From Halomonas binhaiensis (GTDB taxonomy: Bacteria > Pseudomonadota > Gammaproteobacteria > Pseudomonadales > Halomonadaceae): 64,000 nucleotides of DNA. The position numbers and the translations under genes were made by a program. A model generated the notes under the pieces. It saw nothing but the letters and a program-made list of their open reading frames with translations. It did not search any database and had not been told where the DNA came from. Shown here one piece after another: positions 17,673-27,032 of this stretch; position 1 is the stretch's first letter; each line of letters starts with the position of its first letter. Where the stretch lies: contig NZ_CP038437.2 in the NCBI RefSeq assembly GCF_008329985.2, forward strand, positions 2,604,001 to 2,668,000. Reading direction: 5' to 3'.

Positions 17673-19173
17673 AGGCAGAGCCCAGAGAAATCCACACACT
17701 CTTCAGTTCAGAATACTCCTCCAGAGAATGGTGGGATTTATCACGCCCGTTGCCAGACTGCTTGACCCCGCCAAAAGGCACGGTCTGATCACCACCGGCC
17801 CAGTTGTTGACGAACACCTGGCCGGATTCGAGGCGACGAGTGACGCGCATGATGCGGTCGATATCCTGACTCCACAGACCAGCCGCAAGGCCGTAATCAC
17901 TGTCGTTGGCCAGGGCGATCGCCTCTTCTTCGCGATCGAAGCCGAACACCGACAACACCGGGCCGAAGATCTCTTCGCGGCCGATGGCCATCTTGTCGGT
18001 CACGCCATCGAACACTGTCGGGCAGATGAACAGGCCAGGGCCTTCCAGCGACTTGCCACCAGTACGCAGTTGCGCCCCTTCTTCAACGCCCTTGCGGATG
18101 TAGTCGAGGATACGCTCGTACTGCGAGCGGTCGACGATGGCTCCCATGAAGCTGTTCGGATCCAGCGGATCGCCGGGCTGCATATTTTCGGCTGCGGCCA
18201 GCACCTTGTCGACGAAGGTCTCTCGCACGCTGTTTTCCACCAGCAGGCGAGAACCTGCGATACACACTTCCCCCTGGTTGTGGAAGATCGCCTCGGCTGC
18301 ATGCTGGGCCACCTTGTCCAGGTTCTTGCAGTCGGCAAAGACGATATTCGGGCTCTTGCCGCCACACTCGAGATAGACACGCTTGAGATTGGACTGACCG
18401 GCATACTGCATCAGCTGCTTGCCAACCCCGGTGGAACCGGTAAAGGCCAGGCAATTGACATCCATGGACAGGGCCAGTGCCTTGCCGACGGTATGACCGA
18501 AACCTGGCAATACCTGGAATACCCCAGAAGGGATTCCGGCTTCCTTGGCCAATTGGGCTAAACGCAACGCCGACAGCGGCGACTTCTCGGACGGCTTGAG
18601 AATGACACTGTTACCTGCCGCCAGTGCCGGCGCGATCTTCCACGCCGTCATCATCAGCGGAAAGTTCCACGGCACGATGGAGGCCACCACACCCAGCGGT
18701 TCACGTAGCACCAGCGCCAAGGCTTCCTCGCCGGTGGGCGCCACTTCGCCGTAGACCTTGTCGATGGATTCCGCCTGATGGCGAATGGTACCGATCGCTC
18801 CCGCCATATCCCCCAGCGAGCTGCCAATCGGCTTGCCCATGTCCAGGGTATCGAGCAGCGCCAGCTCATCACGATGTTGCTGCATCAGATCCGCCAGCTT
18901 GAGCAGGACCTTCTTGCGCGCGCCCGGCGCCATGCGCGACCACTCACCACTGTTGAAGGCACGACGCGCCACCGCCACGGCCTTGTCCGCATCCGCAGCA
19001 TCGCAACTGGCGACCTTGGCCAGCACTTCCCCCGTCGCCGGGTTGGTGGTCTCGAAGGTGTCGCCGCTCACCGCGTCGACGAATGCATCATCGATGAAAG
19101 CGCGAGTTTCCAGGTTCGCTTTCACGCTTTCCGCCATGGTTTGCCATTCGGCGTATGTCTTGGGATGGCTCAT
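17671..19173 (-). CDS. puuC: Gamma-glutamyl-gamma-aminobutyraldehyde dehydrogenase (PuuC-like)
   Basis: 500-residue NAD(P)-dependent aldehyde dehydrogenase. Catalytic Cys304 (NQGEVCIAG), general base Glu269 (YLECGGKSPN) and the VPWNFP motif (about 168-173) are present. Segments such as LKPSEKSPLSA, FGGVKQSGNGRDKS and ELKSVWISL follow E. coli PuuC closely. It would oxidise the aldehyde formed from putrescine or its gamma-glutamyl derivative. It lies 136 bp after spuC in the same direction. A broader aldehyde range is likely, as in PuuC/KauB enzymes. Confidence 0.88.
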   Translation of the reverse strand: MSHPKTYAEWQTMAESVKANLETRAFIDDAFVDAVSGDTFETTNPATGEVLAKVASCDAADADKAVAVARRAFNSGEWSRMAPGARKKVLLKLADLMQQHRDELALLDTLDMGKPIGSSLGDMAGAIGTIRHQAESIDKVYGEVAPTGEEALALVLREPLGVVASIVPWNFPLMMTAWKIAPALAAGNSVILKPSEKSPLSALRLAQLAKEAGIPSGVFQVLPGFGHTVGKALALSMDVNCLAFTGSTGVGKQLMQYAGQSNLKRVYLECGGKSPNIVFADCKNLDKVAQHAAEAIFHNQGEVCIAGSRLLVENSVRETFVDKVLAAAENMQPGDPLDPNSFMGAIVDRSQYERILDYIRKGVEEGAQLRTGGKSLEGPGLFICPTVFDGVTDKMAIGREEIFGPVLSVFGFDREEEAIALANDSDYGLAAGLWSQDIDRIMRVTRRLESGQVFVNNWAGGDQTVPFGGVKQSGNGRDKSHHSLEEYSELKSVWISLGSA

Positions 19174-19309
19174 GCCATCACCTCCTGTGGTCCAGTGTCT
19201 TTTTCAGCAGTGTCTTCTTCAGAGAGAGAAACGCAGCCTCAATATCTGCGTCTCCCTCGATCTCGATCGGACTCATCATTCTTGAGCCGACTCATAGCTC
19301 TTGAACTGA

Positions 19310-20716
19310 TTAGGCTTGAGCCAAACTGTCCTGGGTAGCAAATGCCACGCCCTGCGCCTGCAGACGGCGTGCGGTTTCGTCCAGCGCTGCTGTGGCAAGC
19401 CCTACCAGTTCATCAATCTGCGCCTTGGTGATGACCAAGGGGGGTGAGATGACCATGGTGTCGCCCACCGAGCGCATGACCAACCCCGTATCGAAGCAGA
19501 TGTCACGACACAGGTTACCGACACCCAGCGTCTTGTCGAAACGCTTGCCCGCTGCCTTGTCGGCCACGATTTCCAGTGCGCCGATCAATCCCAGCGAGCG
19601 TGCCTCCCCCACCAACGGATGCTGTTCGAGCTCTTTCCAGCGTTGCGCCAGATAAGGACCAACTTCATCGCGCACATGCTCAACGACGCCTTCCGCTTCC
19701 ATCAGTTGCAAGTTCTTCAGCGCCACTGCAGCACAGGTGGGATGCCCGGAATAGGTAAAACCATGGAAGAATTCGCCGCCATCTTCAATCAGCGTTTGTG
19801 CCACACGGTCACCGACCAGAACACCACCAATCGGCAGGTATCCTGAAGACAGCCCTTTGGCCACCGGCATCAGGTCGGGCTCCAGGCCGTAATGCTCACT
19901 GCCGAACCACTCCCCGAGACGGCCAAAGCCACAGATCACCTCATCGGCCACCAGCAGAATGTCGTACTTGGCCAGCATCTTCTTGACTGCAGGCCAGTAG
20001 CTTTGCGGCGGAATGATGGCACCTCCCGCGCCCTGCACGGGCTCCGCGATGAAGGCCGCCACCTTGTCTTCGCCCAGTTCGAGAATACGTTCCTCTATAG
20101 CGTCGGCACAGGCCTGCCCGAATGCATCCGGGCTCATGTCCCGGCCTTCAGTGAACCAGTAAGGCTGACGCACGTGGGTAATCGCCGGCACTGCAGGACC
20201 GCCCTGGCCATGCATGGCGGCCATGCCGCCCAGGCTCATGCCCGCCAGGGTGGAACCGTGGTAGGCATTCTCGCGAGCAATGATCCACTGCTTTTCGGGC
20301 TTGCCCTTGAGCGCCCAGTAATGCCGCACCATACGCACTACCGTGTCATTGGCTTCGGAGCCGGACCCGGTGAAGAACACCCGATTCATATGCTTGGGAG
20401 CCAGCCGACATAGTGTTTCGGCCAGCTCCACCGCCGGCGGATGTGTCGTCTTGAAGAAGTTGTTGTAGTACGGCAATTGCTGCAGCTGAGCCGTCGCAGC
20501 ATCGACCAGTTCCTGACGCCCGTACCCCAGGTTCACGCACCACAGGCCCGCCATGGCATCGAGCATCCGATTGCCTTCAGCATCCTGTATATAGATGCCA
20601 TCCGCCTCGGTAATGATCCGGCTGCCTTCTTCACCAAGGGCCTTGTAGTCCGTAAACGGATGCAGGTGATGCGCGGTATCCAGCGCCTTGAGTCGTTCAC
20701 TGCTGAGCCTTGCCAT
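19310..20716 (-). CDS. spuC: Putrescine aminotransferase (SpuC-like, class III)
   Basis: 468-residue PLP-dependent aminotransferase. Schiff-base Lys287 (VAKGLSSGYLPIG), cofactor Asp258 (LLVADEVICGFGR) and the GSGSEAND phosphate-binding segment (about 117-124) are present. Overall it resembles Pseudomonas SpuC, which transfers an amino group from putrescine (and other polyamines) to pyruvate. It is followed by puuC, which can oxidise the aldehyde product. Related enzymes act on taurine or beta-alanine, so the donor is inferred from the neighbour. Confidence 0.85.
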   Translation of the reverse strand: MARLSSERLKALDTAHHLHPFTDYKALGEEGSRIITEADGIYIQDAEGNRMLDAMAGLWCVNLGYGRQELVDAATAQLQQLPYYNNFFKTTHPPAVELAETLCRLAPKHMNRVFFTGSGSEANDTVVRMVRHYWALKGKPEKQWIIARENAYHGSTLAGMSLGGMAAMHGQGGPAVPAITHVRQPYWFTEGRDMSPDAFGQACADAIEERILELGEDKVAAFIAEPVQGAGGAIIPPQSYWPAVKKMLAKYDILLVADEVICGFGRLGEWFGSEHYGLEPDLMPVAKGLSSGYLPIGGVLVGDRVAQTLIEDGGEFFHGFTYSGHPTCAAVALKNLQLMEAEGVVEHVRDEVGPYLAQRWKELEQHPLVGEARSLGLIGALEIVADKAAGKRFDKTLGVGNLCRDICFDTGLVMRSVGDTMVISPPLVITKAQIDELVGLATAALDETARRLQAQGVAFATQDSLAQA

Positions 20717-21287
20717 GACACCATCCTCCAGGAAAGCATGTCGAATCGAGTGTTATTTTTTATTCAACATATAGATCCCGTTGCGCGATTCCAACCTTTT
20801 TTCTAAATCCTTGCACACTATCCACATAACACATTGATTTTAATAACTACAACCATCGTATAAGATAGTCATTATTAAAAAATATCGACAAAATATCTCG
20901 ATAACTCGCTCAATAATGGCCAACTTTCATTGACGCCTCTGTCGCTATTCAGACCCCAACCCAACGCCACATGAACAAGAGCTGCCATTTGCCTTGCAGG
21001 GCCTAGGGTCCCGCTTGCCACACGTCCCGGCCATACCCCCAGATGGGTATTTTTCGGCCATGTGGCACCGGCACACATGCAGCCCCCTCCCCCTGGTCAA
21101 GATGTTTTACACCATGGGCCGATAGACAACGACGCCCCTTGATCCTTTTCCCATGGAGGCGCTTAGGAAAATTCATTAGTCTGGATGCTAGGAGACTATC
21201 CACTTCCTGACGACAACCATCCCCCTCTGGTCAGTACGTGGACATAGCGAGATGAATTGCATTGGGGGGGGAGATTCAGTGAGTTCG
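20717..21287. other. 570-bp intergenic region upstream of spuC with an AT-rich core
   Basis: Roughly 20750-20930 is strikingly AT-rich against GC-rich flanks, with homopolymer T and A runs. This fits the spuC promoter region. The remainder to the GNAT start is GC-rich. I see no gene, RNA or clear operator in it. Confidence 0.5.
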
Positions 21288-21734
21288 ATGAATCCTAGAA
21301 TAGTGCCAGCCTGCACACGTGATTATGATTTCGCATTCTCCGTGAAGAAGGATGCTTTAGGCCCTCATATCGAACGTCAGTGGGGGTGGGACGAAGAGTA
21401 CCAACTCCGCATACATGAGCAGCGATGGCGCGAGAAGCCATGGTTCTTGATTTATCTAGGTGAGCAAAAAGTTGGAACAGTCTCCCTTCAGGAGGCGCCG
21501 AGCACGCTCAGGTTTGGAGAGTTCTACATATCTAGCAAGTGGAGGGGCAAAGGGATTGGCACAAGAGTCATCACAGATGTAGTGAGTCGCTGCGATATCG
21601 AAAATAGAACCTGCAAACTGGAATACCTGAAATGGAATCCAGTGGGTTCTCTATATAAGCGTCATGGCTTCGAAGTGGTGGATGAAAACGACATTCACTA
21701 CTTCATGCTTCGCTGCCCTTCCAGCACTCCGTGA
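21288..21734 (+). CDS. GNAT-family N-acetyltransferase
   Basis: About 148 residues of GNAT fold. The acetyl-CoA loop is in SSKWRGKGIGTRVI (RGKGIG = R/Q-x-x-G-x-G/A), preceded by the beta-4 segment TLRFGEFYI, with a C-terminal NPVGSLYKRHGFEVV typical of the family. Start is uncertain: ATG 21288 gives MNPRIVPACT, where similarity should begin; ATG 21252 adds 12 residues after a G-rich tract. Substrate unknown. Confidence 0.8.
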   Translation: MNPRIVPACTRDYDFAFSVKKDALGPHIERQWGWDEEYQLRIHEQRWREKPWFLIYLGEQKVGTVSLQEAPSTLRFGEFYISSKWRGKGIGTRVITDVVSRCDIENRTCKLEYLKWNPVGSLYKRHGFEVVDENDIHYFMLRCPSSTP

Positions 21735-21811
21735 GTACCAGATCCAGGAACTGGATACCTGCACTCATAGCAACAAGGTGCAAGCCGAGTACACCACAAC
21801 CCGCGCTTGCT

Positions 21812-22126
21812 CTATTCGTCGCCAAGGATCTGGTGAGACTGGTTGTCTACCACCACCGGGCTTTCGAAATAAGTGACGGTTGGTTCAGTGCCATATTTCT
21901 CTCGAACGAATTGCCGCCATGACTCCGTGTACATGGCCTCAGCCTCTGGTCTCGATTTCCAGAAATAGATGCCTCCGACCGTCCTTCCATCATCAGAAAC
22001 TATATAGGTCTTGCGCAGCAGGCCCTGGACATCACGATATTCAGGTGCAGTACTCAGAAAGATGTTACGTGCTTCCTGACGGGTAATGAGGGTCGGCAGC
22101 GTAAAGGTCGTCATGACAGTAATCAT
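21812..22126 (-). CDS. YdhR-like putative monooxygenase
   Basis: About 104 residues with the dimeric alpha/beta ABM-type fold expected from ITVMTTFTLPT, GLLRKTYIVSDDGRTVGGIY and a terminal YFESPVVVDN strand. It resembles the YdhR/Dabb-like cofactor-free oxygenases. ATG 22126 has GGA 9 nt upstream; a GTG 6 bp earlier is possible. It lies convergent to the GNAT gene before it. No substrate can be assigned. Confidence 0.7.
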   Translation of the reverse strand: MITVMTTFTLPTLITRQEARNIFLSTAPEYRDVQGLLRKTYIVSDDGRTVGGIYFWKSRPEAEAMYTESWRQFVREKYGTEPTVTYFESPVVVDNQSHQILGDE

Positions 22127-22213
22127 CGACACATTCCGTTATCAATTGGCTTAATTTGAGTTCCTGCTATCGACAGGAATGCTGGAACCAGAAGAAGCGC
22201 ACCAACCAGCATC

Positions 22214-22693
22214 TCAGCCTTCAGCAAACTTCTTCAGCACTTCCCCCTCCATGCGATAACGAATCCATTCATCCTGAGGCACCGCCCCGATCGACTGGTA
22301 GAACTCAATCGCCGGTGTATTCCAGTCCAGTACACTCCATTCCAGTCGACCACAACCTTTGGCACAGGCTTCACGAGCCAGGTGCTTGAGTAGCAATTTC
22401 CCTGCACCAATACCTCGATGCTCGGGGCTGACATAGAGGTCTTCGAGATAAAGGCCATTGCGTCCAAGCCAAGTCGAATAGCTGAAGAAGTACACGGCAA
22501 AGCCAATAGGCTGCTCATCACGCAGGCACAGCAGCGCCTGAGCTGTTGCCTGTTTACCAAATAGCGTGTTCTCGATGTCTTCAAGGTTGGCTTTCACTTC
22601 GTGGCGAGCCTTTTCGTAATCGGCCAACTCCGTGATGAATGCCAGTATCTGGGACGCGTCGCTAGGCTTGGCCGGTCGAATATGCAAATTCAT
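22214..22693 (-). CDS. GNAT acetyltransferase resembling diamine/spermidine N1-acetyltransferase
   Basis: 159 residues. FSYSTWLGRNGLYLEDLYV and SPEHRGIGAGKLLLKHLA mirror SSAT-type enzymes (yeast/human SAT1 region: W-G--LYLEDLFV, RGFGIGS), and NTPAIEFYQSIGA carries the usual C-terminal tyrosine. Polyamine acetylation would suit the polyamine genes nearby but is only inferred. It is transcribed divergently from a LysR gene 91 bp away, its probable regulator. Confidence 0.82.
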   Translation of the reverse strand: MNLHIRPAKPSDASQILAFITELADYEKARHEVKANLEDIENTLFGKQATAQALLCLRDEQPIGFAVYFFSYSTWLGRNGLYLEDLYVSPEHRGIGAGKLLLKHLAREACAKGCGRLEWSVLDWNTPAIEFYQSIGAVPQDEWIRYRMEGEVLKKFAEG

Positions 22694-22784
22694 GTGGCAC
22701 CTTCATCTTGAATGTGTGATGACTCATCATGAACGAAAGCCTATTCTGCATGAACTGCATCTTTATCAGCCTCATGTGAATATC

Positions 22785-23714
22785 ATGCATCCCATTCTGC
22801 GTCGTCTCGATCTCAACCTTCTGCTTACCTTTGACGCTCTGTATCGCCATCGCACAGTGGCCAATGCTGCCAACGAACTGGCCATCAGCCCGTCTGCCTT
22901 CAGTCATGCTCTCGGACGACTACGTGCAGCGCTCAACGATGAACTGTTCATCCGCCAAGGTAACCGCATGCACCCAACCCAACGGGCCGACCTGCTGGCG
23001 ACTACCGTCGCTGAAAGCCTGAAGCTGTTGTCCGATCAGTTGGGGCAATGGCAGCCCTTCGACCCAACCACCAGCCAGCGTATGTTCGTGTTCTCGGCAA
23101 CCGATTACACCGCATTCGAGCTGCTACCCCGGCTCATCAATCGGTTGCACAACGTGGCTCCGAAGCTACGTCTACGGATGACCTACTCCAGCCGCAAGGT
23201 ATCCATCGAAGACCTCGCATCAGGACACATCGACTTTGCGCTGGGCTACGGTGAGGATCGAGACACGCTTCCTGCGGGTATAGATAGTGAAGATTGGCTG
23301 ACGGATGATTACATTGTCATCGCCAGCAGGAACCATCCAAGAATCGAGGACACACTGGATCTTTCCTCCTACCTGAGCGAGCGCCATGCCGTCATCACGC
23401 CCTGGGGAGAAACCAGCGGCGTGGTGGATCTGGTACTACAGGCTCAGGGCTTGCAGAGAGATGTCGCCCTGCAGCTTCCCACGGTGTTGGTGGCCCCCTT
23501 TGTCATCGCCGAGAGCGAGCTGCTGATGACGATTCCACGCCGAGCTGCTGAAACCCTGCAAGCAGCAACACCCATCGCAATTTACCCAGTACCGTTCACT
23601 ATTCCGCCCTACACTCTCAAGCTCTACAGCCATAGCAAATACGCCCGCAGTGATGCCCACATCTGGATGTCTCGACAGCTGAAAGCCCTATTTGCTGAAC
23701 GAGCCCCATCTTGA
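22785..23714 (+). CDS. LysR-family transcriptional regulator
   Basis: About 309 residues. The N-terminal winged helix RRLDLNLLLTFDALYRHRTV through ANELAISPSAFSHALGRLR (about 3-40) is followed by a two-lobe effector domain (TTSQRMFVFSATDYTAFELL onward), as in NodD/LeuO-type members. ATG 22785 is chosen because family similarity begins at RRLDLN; upstream codons overlap the divergent GNAT gene. The divergent pair suggests regulation of that acetyltransferase. The inducer is unknown. Confidence 0.88.
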   Translation: MHPILRRLDLNLLLTFDALYRHRTVANAANELAISPSAFSHALGRLRAALNDELFIRQGNRMHPTQRADLLATTVAESLKLLSDQLGQWQPFDPTTSQRMFVFSATDYTAFELLPRLINRLHNVAPKLRLRMTYSSRKVSIEDLASGHIDFALGYGEDRDTLPAGIDSEDWLTDDYIVIASRNHPRIEDTLDLSSYLSERHAVITPWGETSGVVDLVLQAQGLQRDVALQLPTVLVAPFVIAESELLMTIPRRAAETLQAATPIAIYPVPFTIPPYTLKLYSHSKYARSDAHIWMSRQLKALFAERAPS

Positions 23715-23843
23715 GTACCTGAGACCAGGAATTAATGGCTTCTGGCTGGCCTGGTTTCGTCAAGTTAGGGTAAGGATCGCGCAATCACTCAATAGCCATT
23801 ATGTGCTCATGGCTATAAAGAAGATCATGAAAAGGGATTACCC

Positions 23844-24161
23844 ATGATAACTTGCCATATCAGATACATCATTGACCCGAAGAAGGCAGCTGAATTTGAG
23901 GAATACGCCAGGATGTGGATTCCTCTGGTAGAAAAATTCGGTGGTACACATCATGGCTATTTCCTTCCCTCGGAAGGAGCAAACAACGTTGCGTTGGCCT
24001 TGTTCTCCTTCGATTCCCTCGCAGCATATGAAATATACCGAAAGCATTCACAGCTGGATGAAGGGTGCCAAAAGGCGTTCAGGTTTGCCGAGGAAACCGA
24101 CTGCGTCATCAGTACCGAGCGCAGTTTCTTGCGTCCGGTTCTGGGAGAGTCGTCAGAATAG
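23844..24161 (+). CDS. NIPSNAP-family protein
   Basis: 105 residues with the NIPSNAP/ABM-like fold: ITCHIRYIIDPKKAAEFEEY, the loop GTHHGYFLPSEGANNVALALF, and FDSLAAYEIYRKH. The family resembles ferredoxin-like monooxygenases; its bacterial function is unresolved. ATG 23844 follows an A/G-rich stretch (AAAAGGGA) 7-14 nt upstream. It is followed 45 bp later by a tautomerase-like gene, probably in one transcript. Confidence 0.82.
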   Translation: MITCHIRYIIDPKKAAEFEEYARMWIPLVEKFGGTHHGYFLPSEGANNVALALFSFDSLAAYEIYRKHSQLDEGCQKAFRFAEETDCVISTERSFLRPVLGESSE

Positions 24162-24206
24162 TTCCACACAGTAGTCAAAGCAGTATCAACGTATACAGGA
24201 GGTATC

Positions 24207-24593
24207 GTGATCGTCATCTATGGAATCAAGGAACACCTGAACCCCATCAAGGCCCAGCTTTCCGACACCATTCACCAATGCATGCAGTCGGTGCTGGGCA
24301 TGCCGGAAGACAAGAGAGCCCATCGCTTCATTCCTCTCGATGCAGAGGACTTCTACTTTCCCGGCGGCCGTACGCCCGCCTATACCGTCATCGAGATCAA
24401 CATGATGCAGGGCCGCTCTCCGGATACCCAGAAAGCCCTGATCAAGGCATTGTTCAGCAAGATCGAGTCAGAAGTCGGCATTGCACCTATCGACGTGGAA
24501 GTGACCATCAAGGAACAGCCCGCTCACTGCTGGGGATTTCGCGGCATGACTGGCGACGAAGCTCGAGACCTCGCCTACTCAGTCAATGTGTAA
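24207..24593 (+). CDS. Tautomerase-superfamily protein lacking the N-terminal proline
   Basis: 128 residues. The GTG start (24207) is fixed by AGGAGG only 4 nt upstream. Segments such as EDFYFPGGRTPAYTVIEINMM and DTQKALIKALFSKIE are typical of the Tautomerase_2-like family (beta-alpha-beta). Canonical members need Pro at residue 2 as catalytic base; here residue 2 is Ile (M-I-V-I-Y-G), so either chemistry or function differs. It probably belongs with the NIPSNAP gene. Confidence 0.82.
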   Translation: MIVIYGIKEHLNPIKAQLSDTIHQCMQSVLGMPEDKRAHRFIPLDAEDFYFPGGRTPAYTVIEINMMQGRSPDTQKALIKALFSKIESEVGIAPIDVEVTIKEQPAHCWGFRGMTGDEARDLAYSVNV

Positions 24594-24654
24594 TAGCTCA
24601 CCCTTCTGTGACGAGGAGCTTTTCTATCTCGTACACAGCAGTGGTCTTACGATA

Positions 24655-24967
24655 TCAACGGCTGTTCACCTTCGAACAATGCGCGCAGATTGTCGATCTG
24701 CCGGAGGACTTTCCCGACAAGGACCGGCTCTATCCGAACGCGGAGGAATGGATGAATGTTGGCGATAGCGTCGTGATCGCCCCAGGTGGAGAGATCATCG
24801 CCGGCCCGATGCGCAAGGAGATCGACCTGCTCGAGGCGGACATCGATATAGCACGTGTCACCAGCTCCCGCCGCGTCTTTGACGTGGCCGGACACTATAG
24901 CCGCCCCGACGTCTTCACGCTGGAGGTTGATGCCCGGCCGCAACGCTGCATCACGTTCAAACGTTGA
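24655..24967 (+). pseudogene. 3' remnant of a nitrilase/carbon-nitrogen hydrolase gene
   Basis: The frame reads CAQIVDLPEDFPDKDRLYPN, EEWMNVGDSVVIAPGGEIIA, then GPMRKEIDLLEADIDIARV and FDVAGHYSRPDVFTLEVD. This is the C-terminal third of aliphatic nitrilase-like enzymes. The catalytic Glu, Lys and Cys regions that should precede it are absent, replaced by the end of the tautomerase gene and unrelated sequence. It therefore looks like a decayed fragment, possibly left by the rearrangement that brought in the neighbours. Confidence 0.78.
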
Positions 24968-25029
24968 GTGGCCTGCCTCATTTCCAAGCGTGGGTATCGA
25001 CACGCCAATGTATTGCTTTTGTCAGCCGA

Positions 25030-25980
25030 TTAATGAGATGACACATAAACCGATGGCGACTCCGGCGGGGGTAGCTCGAATGTTGAACGCATCCAAGCGA
25101 CTTCGGCTGTCGGTGTACGGCCGAACAGGCGTCTGAACTCGCGGCTGAACTGAGAGGAGCTTTCATAGCCGACATCACTTGCCGCGACAGCAGCAGTTCT
25201 GGCTTGGCGAAACATGAGGAGTCGCGCCTGATGCAGCCGGACAGCTTTCACGTATTGCATGGGTGAAGTCTGTGTCACCGCTTTGAAATGTACATGGAAG
25301 GTCGGGACACTCATACGTGCCTCGCGCGCCAGTGATTCGACGTCCAGTGGCGTTGCATAGGCTTCGTGAATACGGCGTATTGCACGACTGATACGCCCGA
25401 AAGGTGTGGTTGTCCCAAGTGCAGCCCGCATCGCCCCGCCTTGCTCACCTCGAAGTACGCGGAAATAGATTTCGCGAATCATTGAACGGCCCAGGATTTT
25501 CCCATCCTCCGGTGACTCCATGATCTCGAGAAAGCGCGATACCGTGTCAGCCAATGCCGGCTCCATGGGTGACGCCATCAAGCCGCATGGTGTTGATGCT
25601 CCGCTTATGCCTTCTTCCTCGAGTTCAAGCAGCAACTCAGTGGCCAGAGGAATATCCAGATGAAGATAAATGGCCAGCAAGGGCTGCTCGATACTAGCCT
25701 CGGTTTCCATGGTGAAAGGCACGGGAACCGATACAGCCAAATAGTGCTGGGCGTCGTAGACGTACGTCTGGTTGCCCCAATATCCGCGCTTACGCCCTTG
25801 GCAAACGATGACGATGCCCGGGTCATATAGGACAGGCGTCCGGCGTAACGGGCGGTTGGAGCGCAGGAAACGTACGTCCGGCAGGGCAGTCAGGTTATAG
25901 CCTTCTTGTGGTGCCATCTTGGCGAGCAAGTCAACGATGTGTTGCTCTCGATGCGCTAGTTTCATGTCCCGGTCGTTCAT
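25030..25980 (-). CDS. AraC-family transcriptional regulator
   Basis: 316 residues. An AraC_N-type sensing domain (DPGIVIVCQGRKRGYWGNQT, LLAIYLHLDIPLATELL) is followed by two C-terminal helix-turn-helices (LAREARMSVPTFHVHFKAVT and AASDVGYESSSQFSREFRRL). ATG 25980 has GAGAG 5 nt upstream; ATG 26028 would add 16 residues without a ribosome site. It is transcribed divergently from the SDR gene, a frequent AraC-N/SDR pairing, and probably controls it. Confidence 0.9.
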   Translation of the reverse strand: MNDRDMKLAHREQHIVDLLAKMAPQEGYNLTALPDVRFLRSNRPLRRTPVLYDPGIVIVCQGRKRGYWGNQTYVYDAQHYLAVSVPVPFTMETEASIEQPLLAIYLHLDIPLATELLLELEEEGISGASTPCGLMASPMEPALADTVSRFLEIMESPEDGKILGRSMIREIYFRVLRGEQGGAMRAALGTTTPFGRISRAIRRIHEAYATPLDVESLAREARMSVPTFHVHFKAVTQTSPMQYVKAVRLHQARLLMFRQARTAAVAASDVGYESSSQFSREFRRLFGRTPTAEVAWMRSTFELPPPESPSVYVSSH

Positions 25981-26156
25981 CGATCTCTCAATCAGGCGAC
26001 TGTGCATCGATAGTCTGTACGAGTTCATGTCTGAATCGTAGGTGCACTATAGGAATAGGCAAGCAATTCAGACGATCTCGCGTACAAACTCAAGACCCTA
26101 CTCTCTAGCATGAACGCACTTCTTCTACACCAGTCACACCAGTGGAGAGCGTCATC

Positions 26157-26990
26157 ATGAGTCAGTCCAGGACTATCCTTATCACCGGCGTCAGCAGTGG
26201 ATTCGGCCAAGCCTTAGCGACCGAAGCGCTCGCAGCAGGACACCGGGTCATCGGTACGGTGCGTCGTGAAGAAGCCGTCAAAGCGTTCGAGGCCCACGAG
26301 TCGAAACGAGCACATGCCCGTCTGCTCGACCTGACCGATAGTCCATCGATAACCCCTGTCGTGAAGGAAATCATCGATGAGTTTGGGCGAATCGACGTGC
26401 TGGTCAACAATGCCGGGTATGGCCATGAAGGCATACTGGAAGAATCTCCCACCGAGGAGATGCGTCGGCAGTTCGAGGTCAATGTGTTCGGTGCGGTCGA
26501 GATGATCAAGGCTGTATTGCCTTCGTTCCGCGAACGTCGCTCCGGCCATATCATCAACATTACGTCGATGGGTGGCTACATTACGATGCCAGGTATTGCG
26601 TACTACTGCGGTAGCAAGTTCGCACTGGAAGGTATATCTGATGCGTTGAGCAAGGAGTTGGCACCATTCAATATTCATGTCACCGCCGTGGCGCCCGGCT
26701 CGTTTCGAACCGATTGGGCTGGCCGGTCGATGTGCCGCTCCCCGCGCAGTATCGCCGATTACGACACTCTGTTCGATCCGGTCAGACAAGCAAGAAAAGA
26801 CAAGAGCGGACACCAGTTGGGCAACCCAGTGAAAGCGGCTCAGGCCATGCTAGAGATCATGGAAAACGCAACGCCACCGACTCACCTGCTGCTCGGTAGT
26901 GACGCTCTCGAGCTGGTTCGAGGTCAACTTATCAATAAGTCGCGGGAGATCGATACCTGGGAGACATTGACGGTATCGACAGACGGTTAA
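26157..26990 (+). CDS. Short-chain dehydrogenase/reductase
   Basis: 277-residue classical SDR. Cofactor motif TGVSSGFG (about 10-17), NNAG (84-87), catalytic Ser137 and YxxxK (Tyr150, Lys154) are all present. The Arg after the second strand (GTVRREE) suggests NADP(H) preference. ATG 26157 has GGAGAG about 8 nt upstream. Divergent AraC regulator next door. Substrate unknown. Confidence 0.92.
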   Translation: MSQSRTILITGVSSGFGQALATEALAAGHRVIGTVRREEAVKAFEAHESKRAHARLLDLTDSPSITPVVKEIIDEFGRIDVLVNNAGYGHEGILEESPTEEMRRQFEVNVFGAVEMIKAVLPSFRERRSGHIINITSMGGYITMPGIAYYCGSKFALEGISDALSKELAPFNIHVTAVAPGSFRTDWAGRSMCRSPRSIADYDTLFDPVRQARKDKSGHQLGNPVKAAQAMLEIMENATPPTHLLLGSDALELVRGQLINKSREIDTWETLTVSTDG

Positions 26991-27032
26991 ATGCTTTCAA
27001 ATGCAAGGTGACCCCCGATAGGCTCGCGCCAC

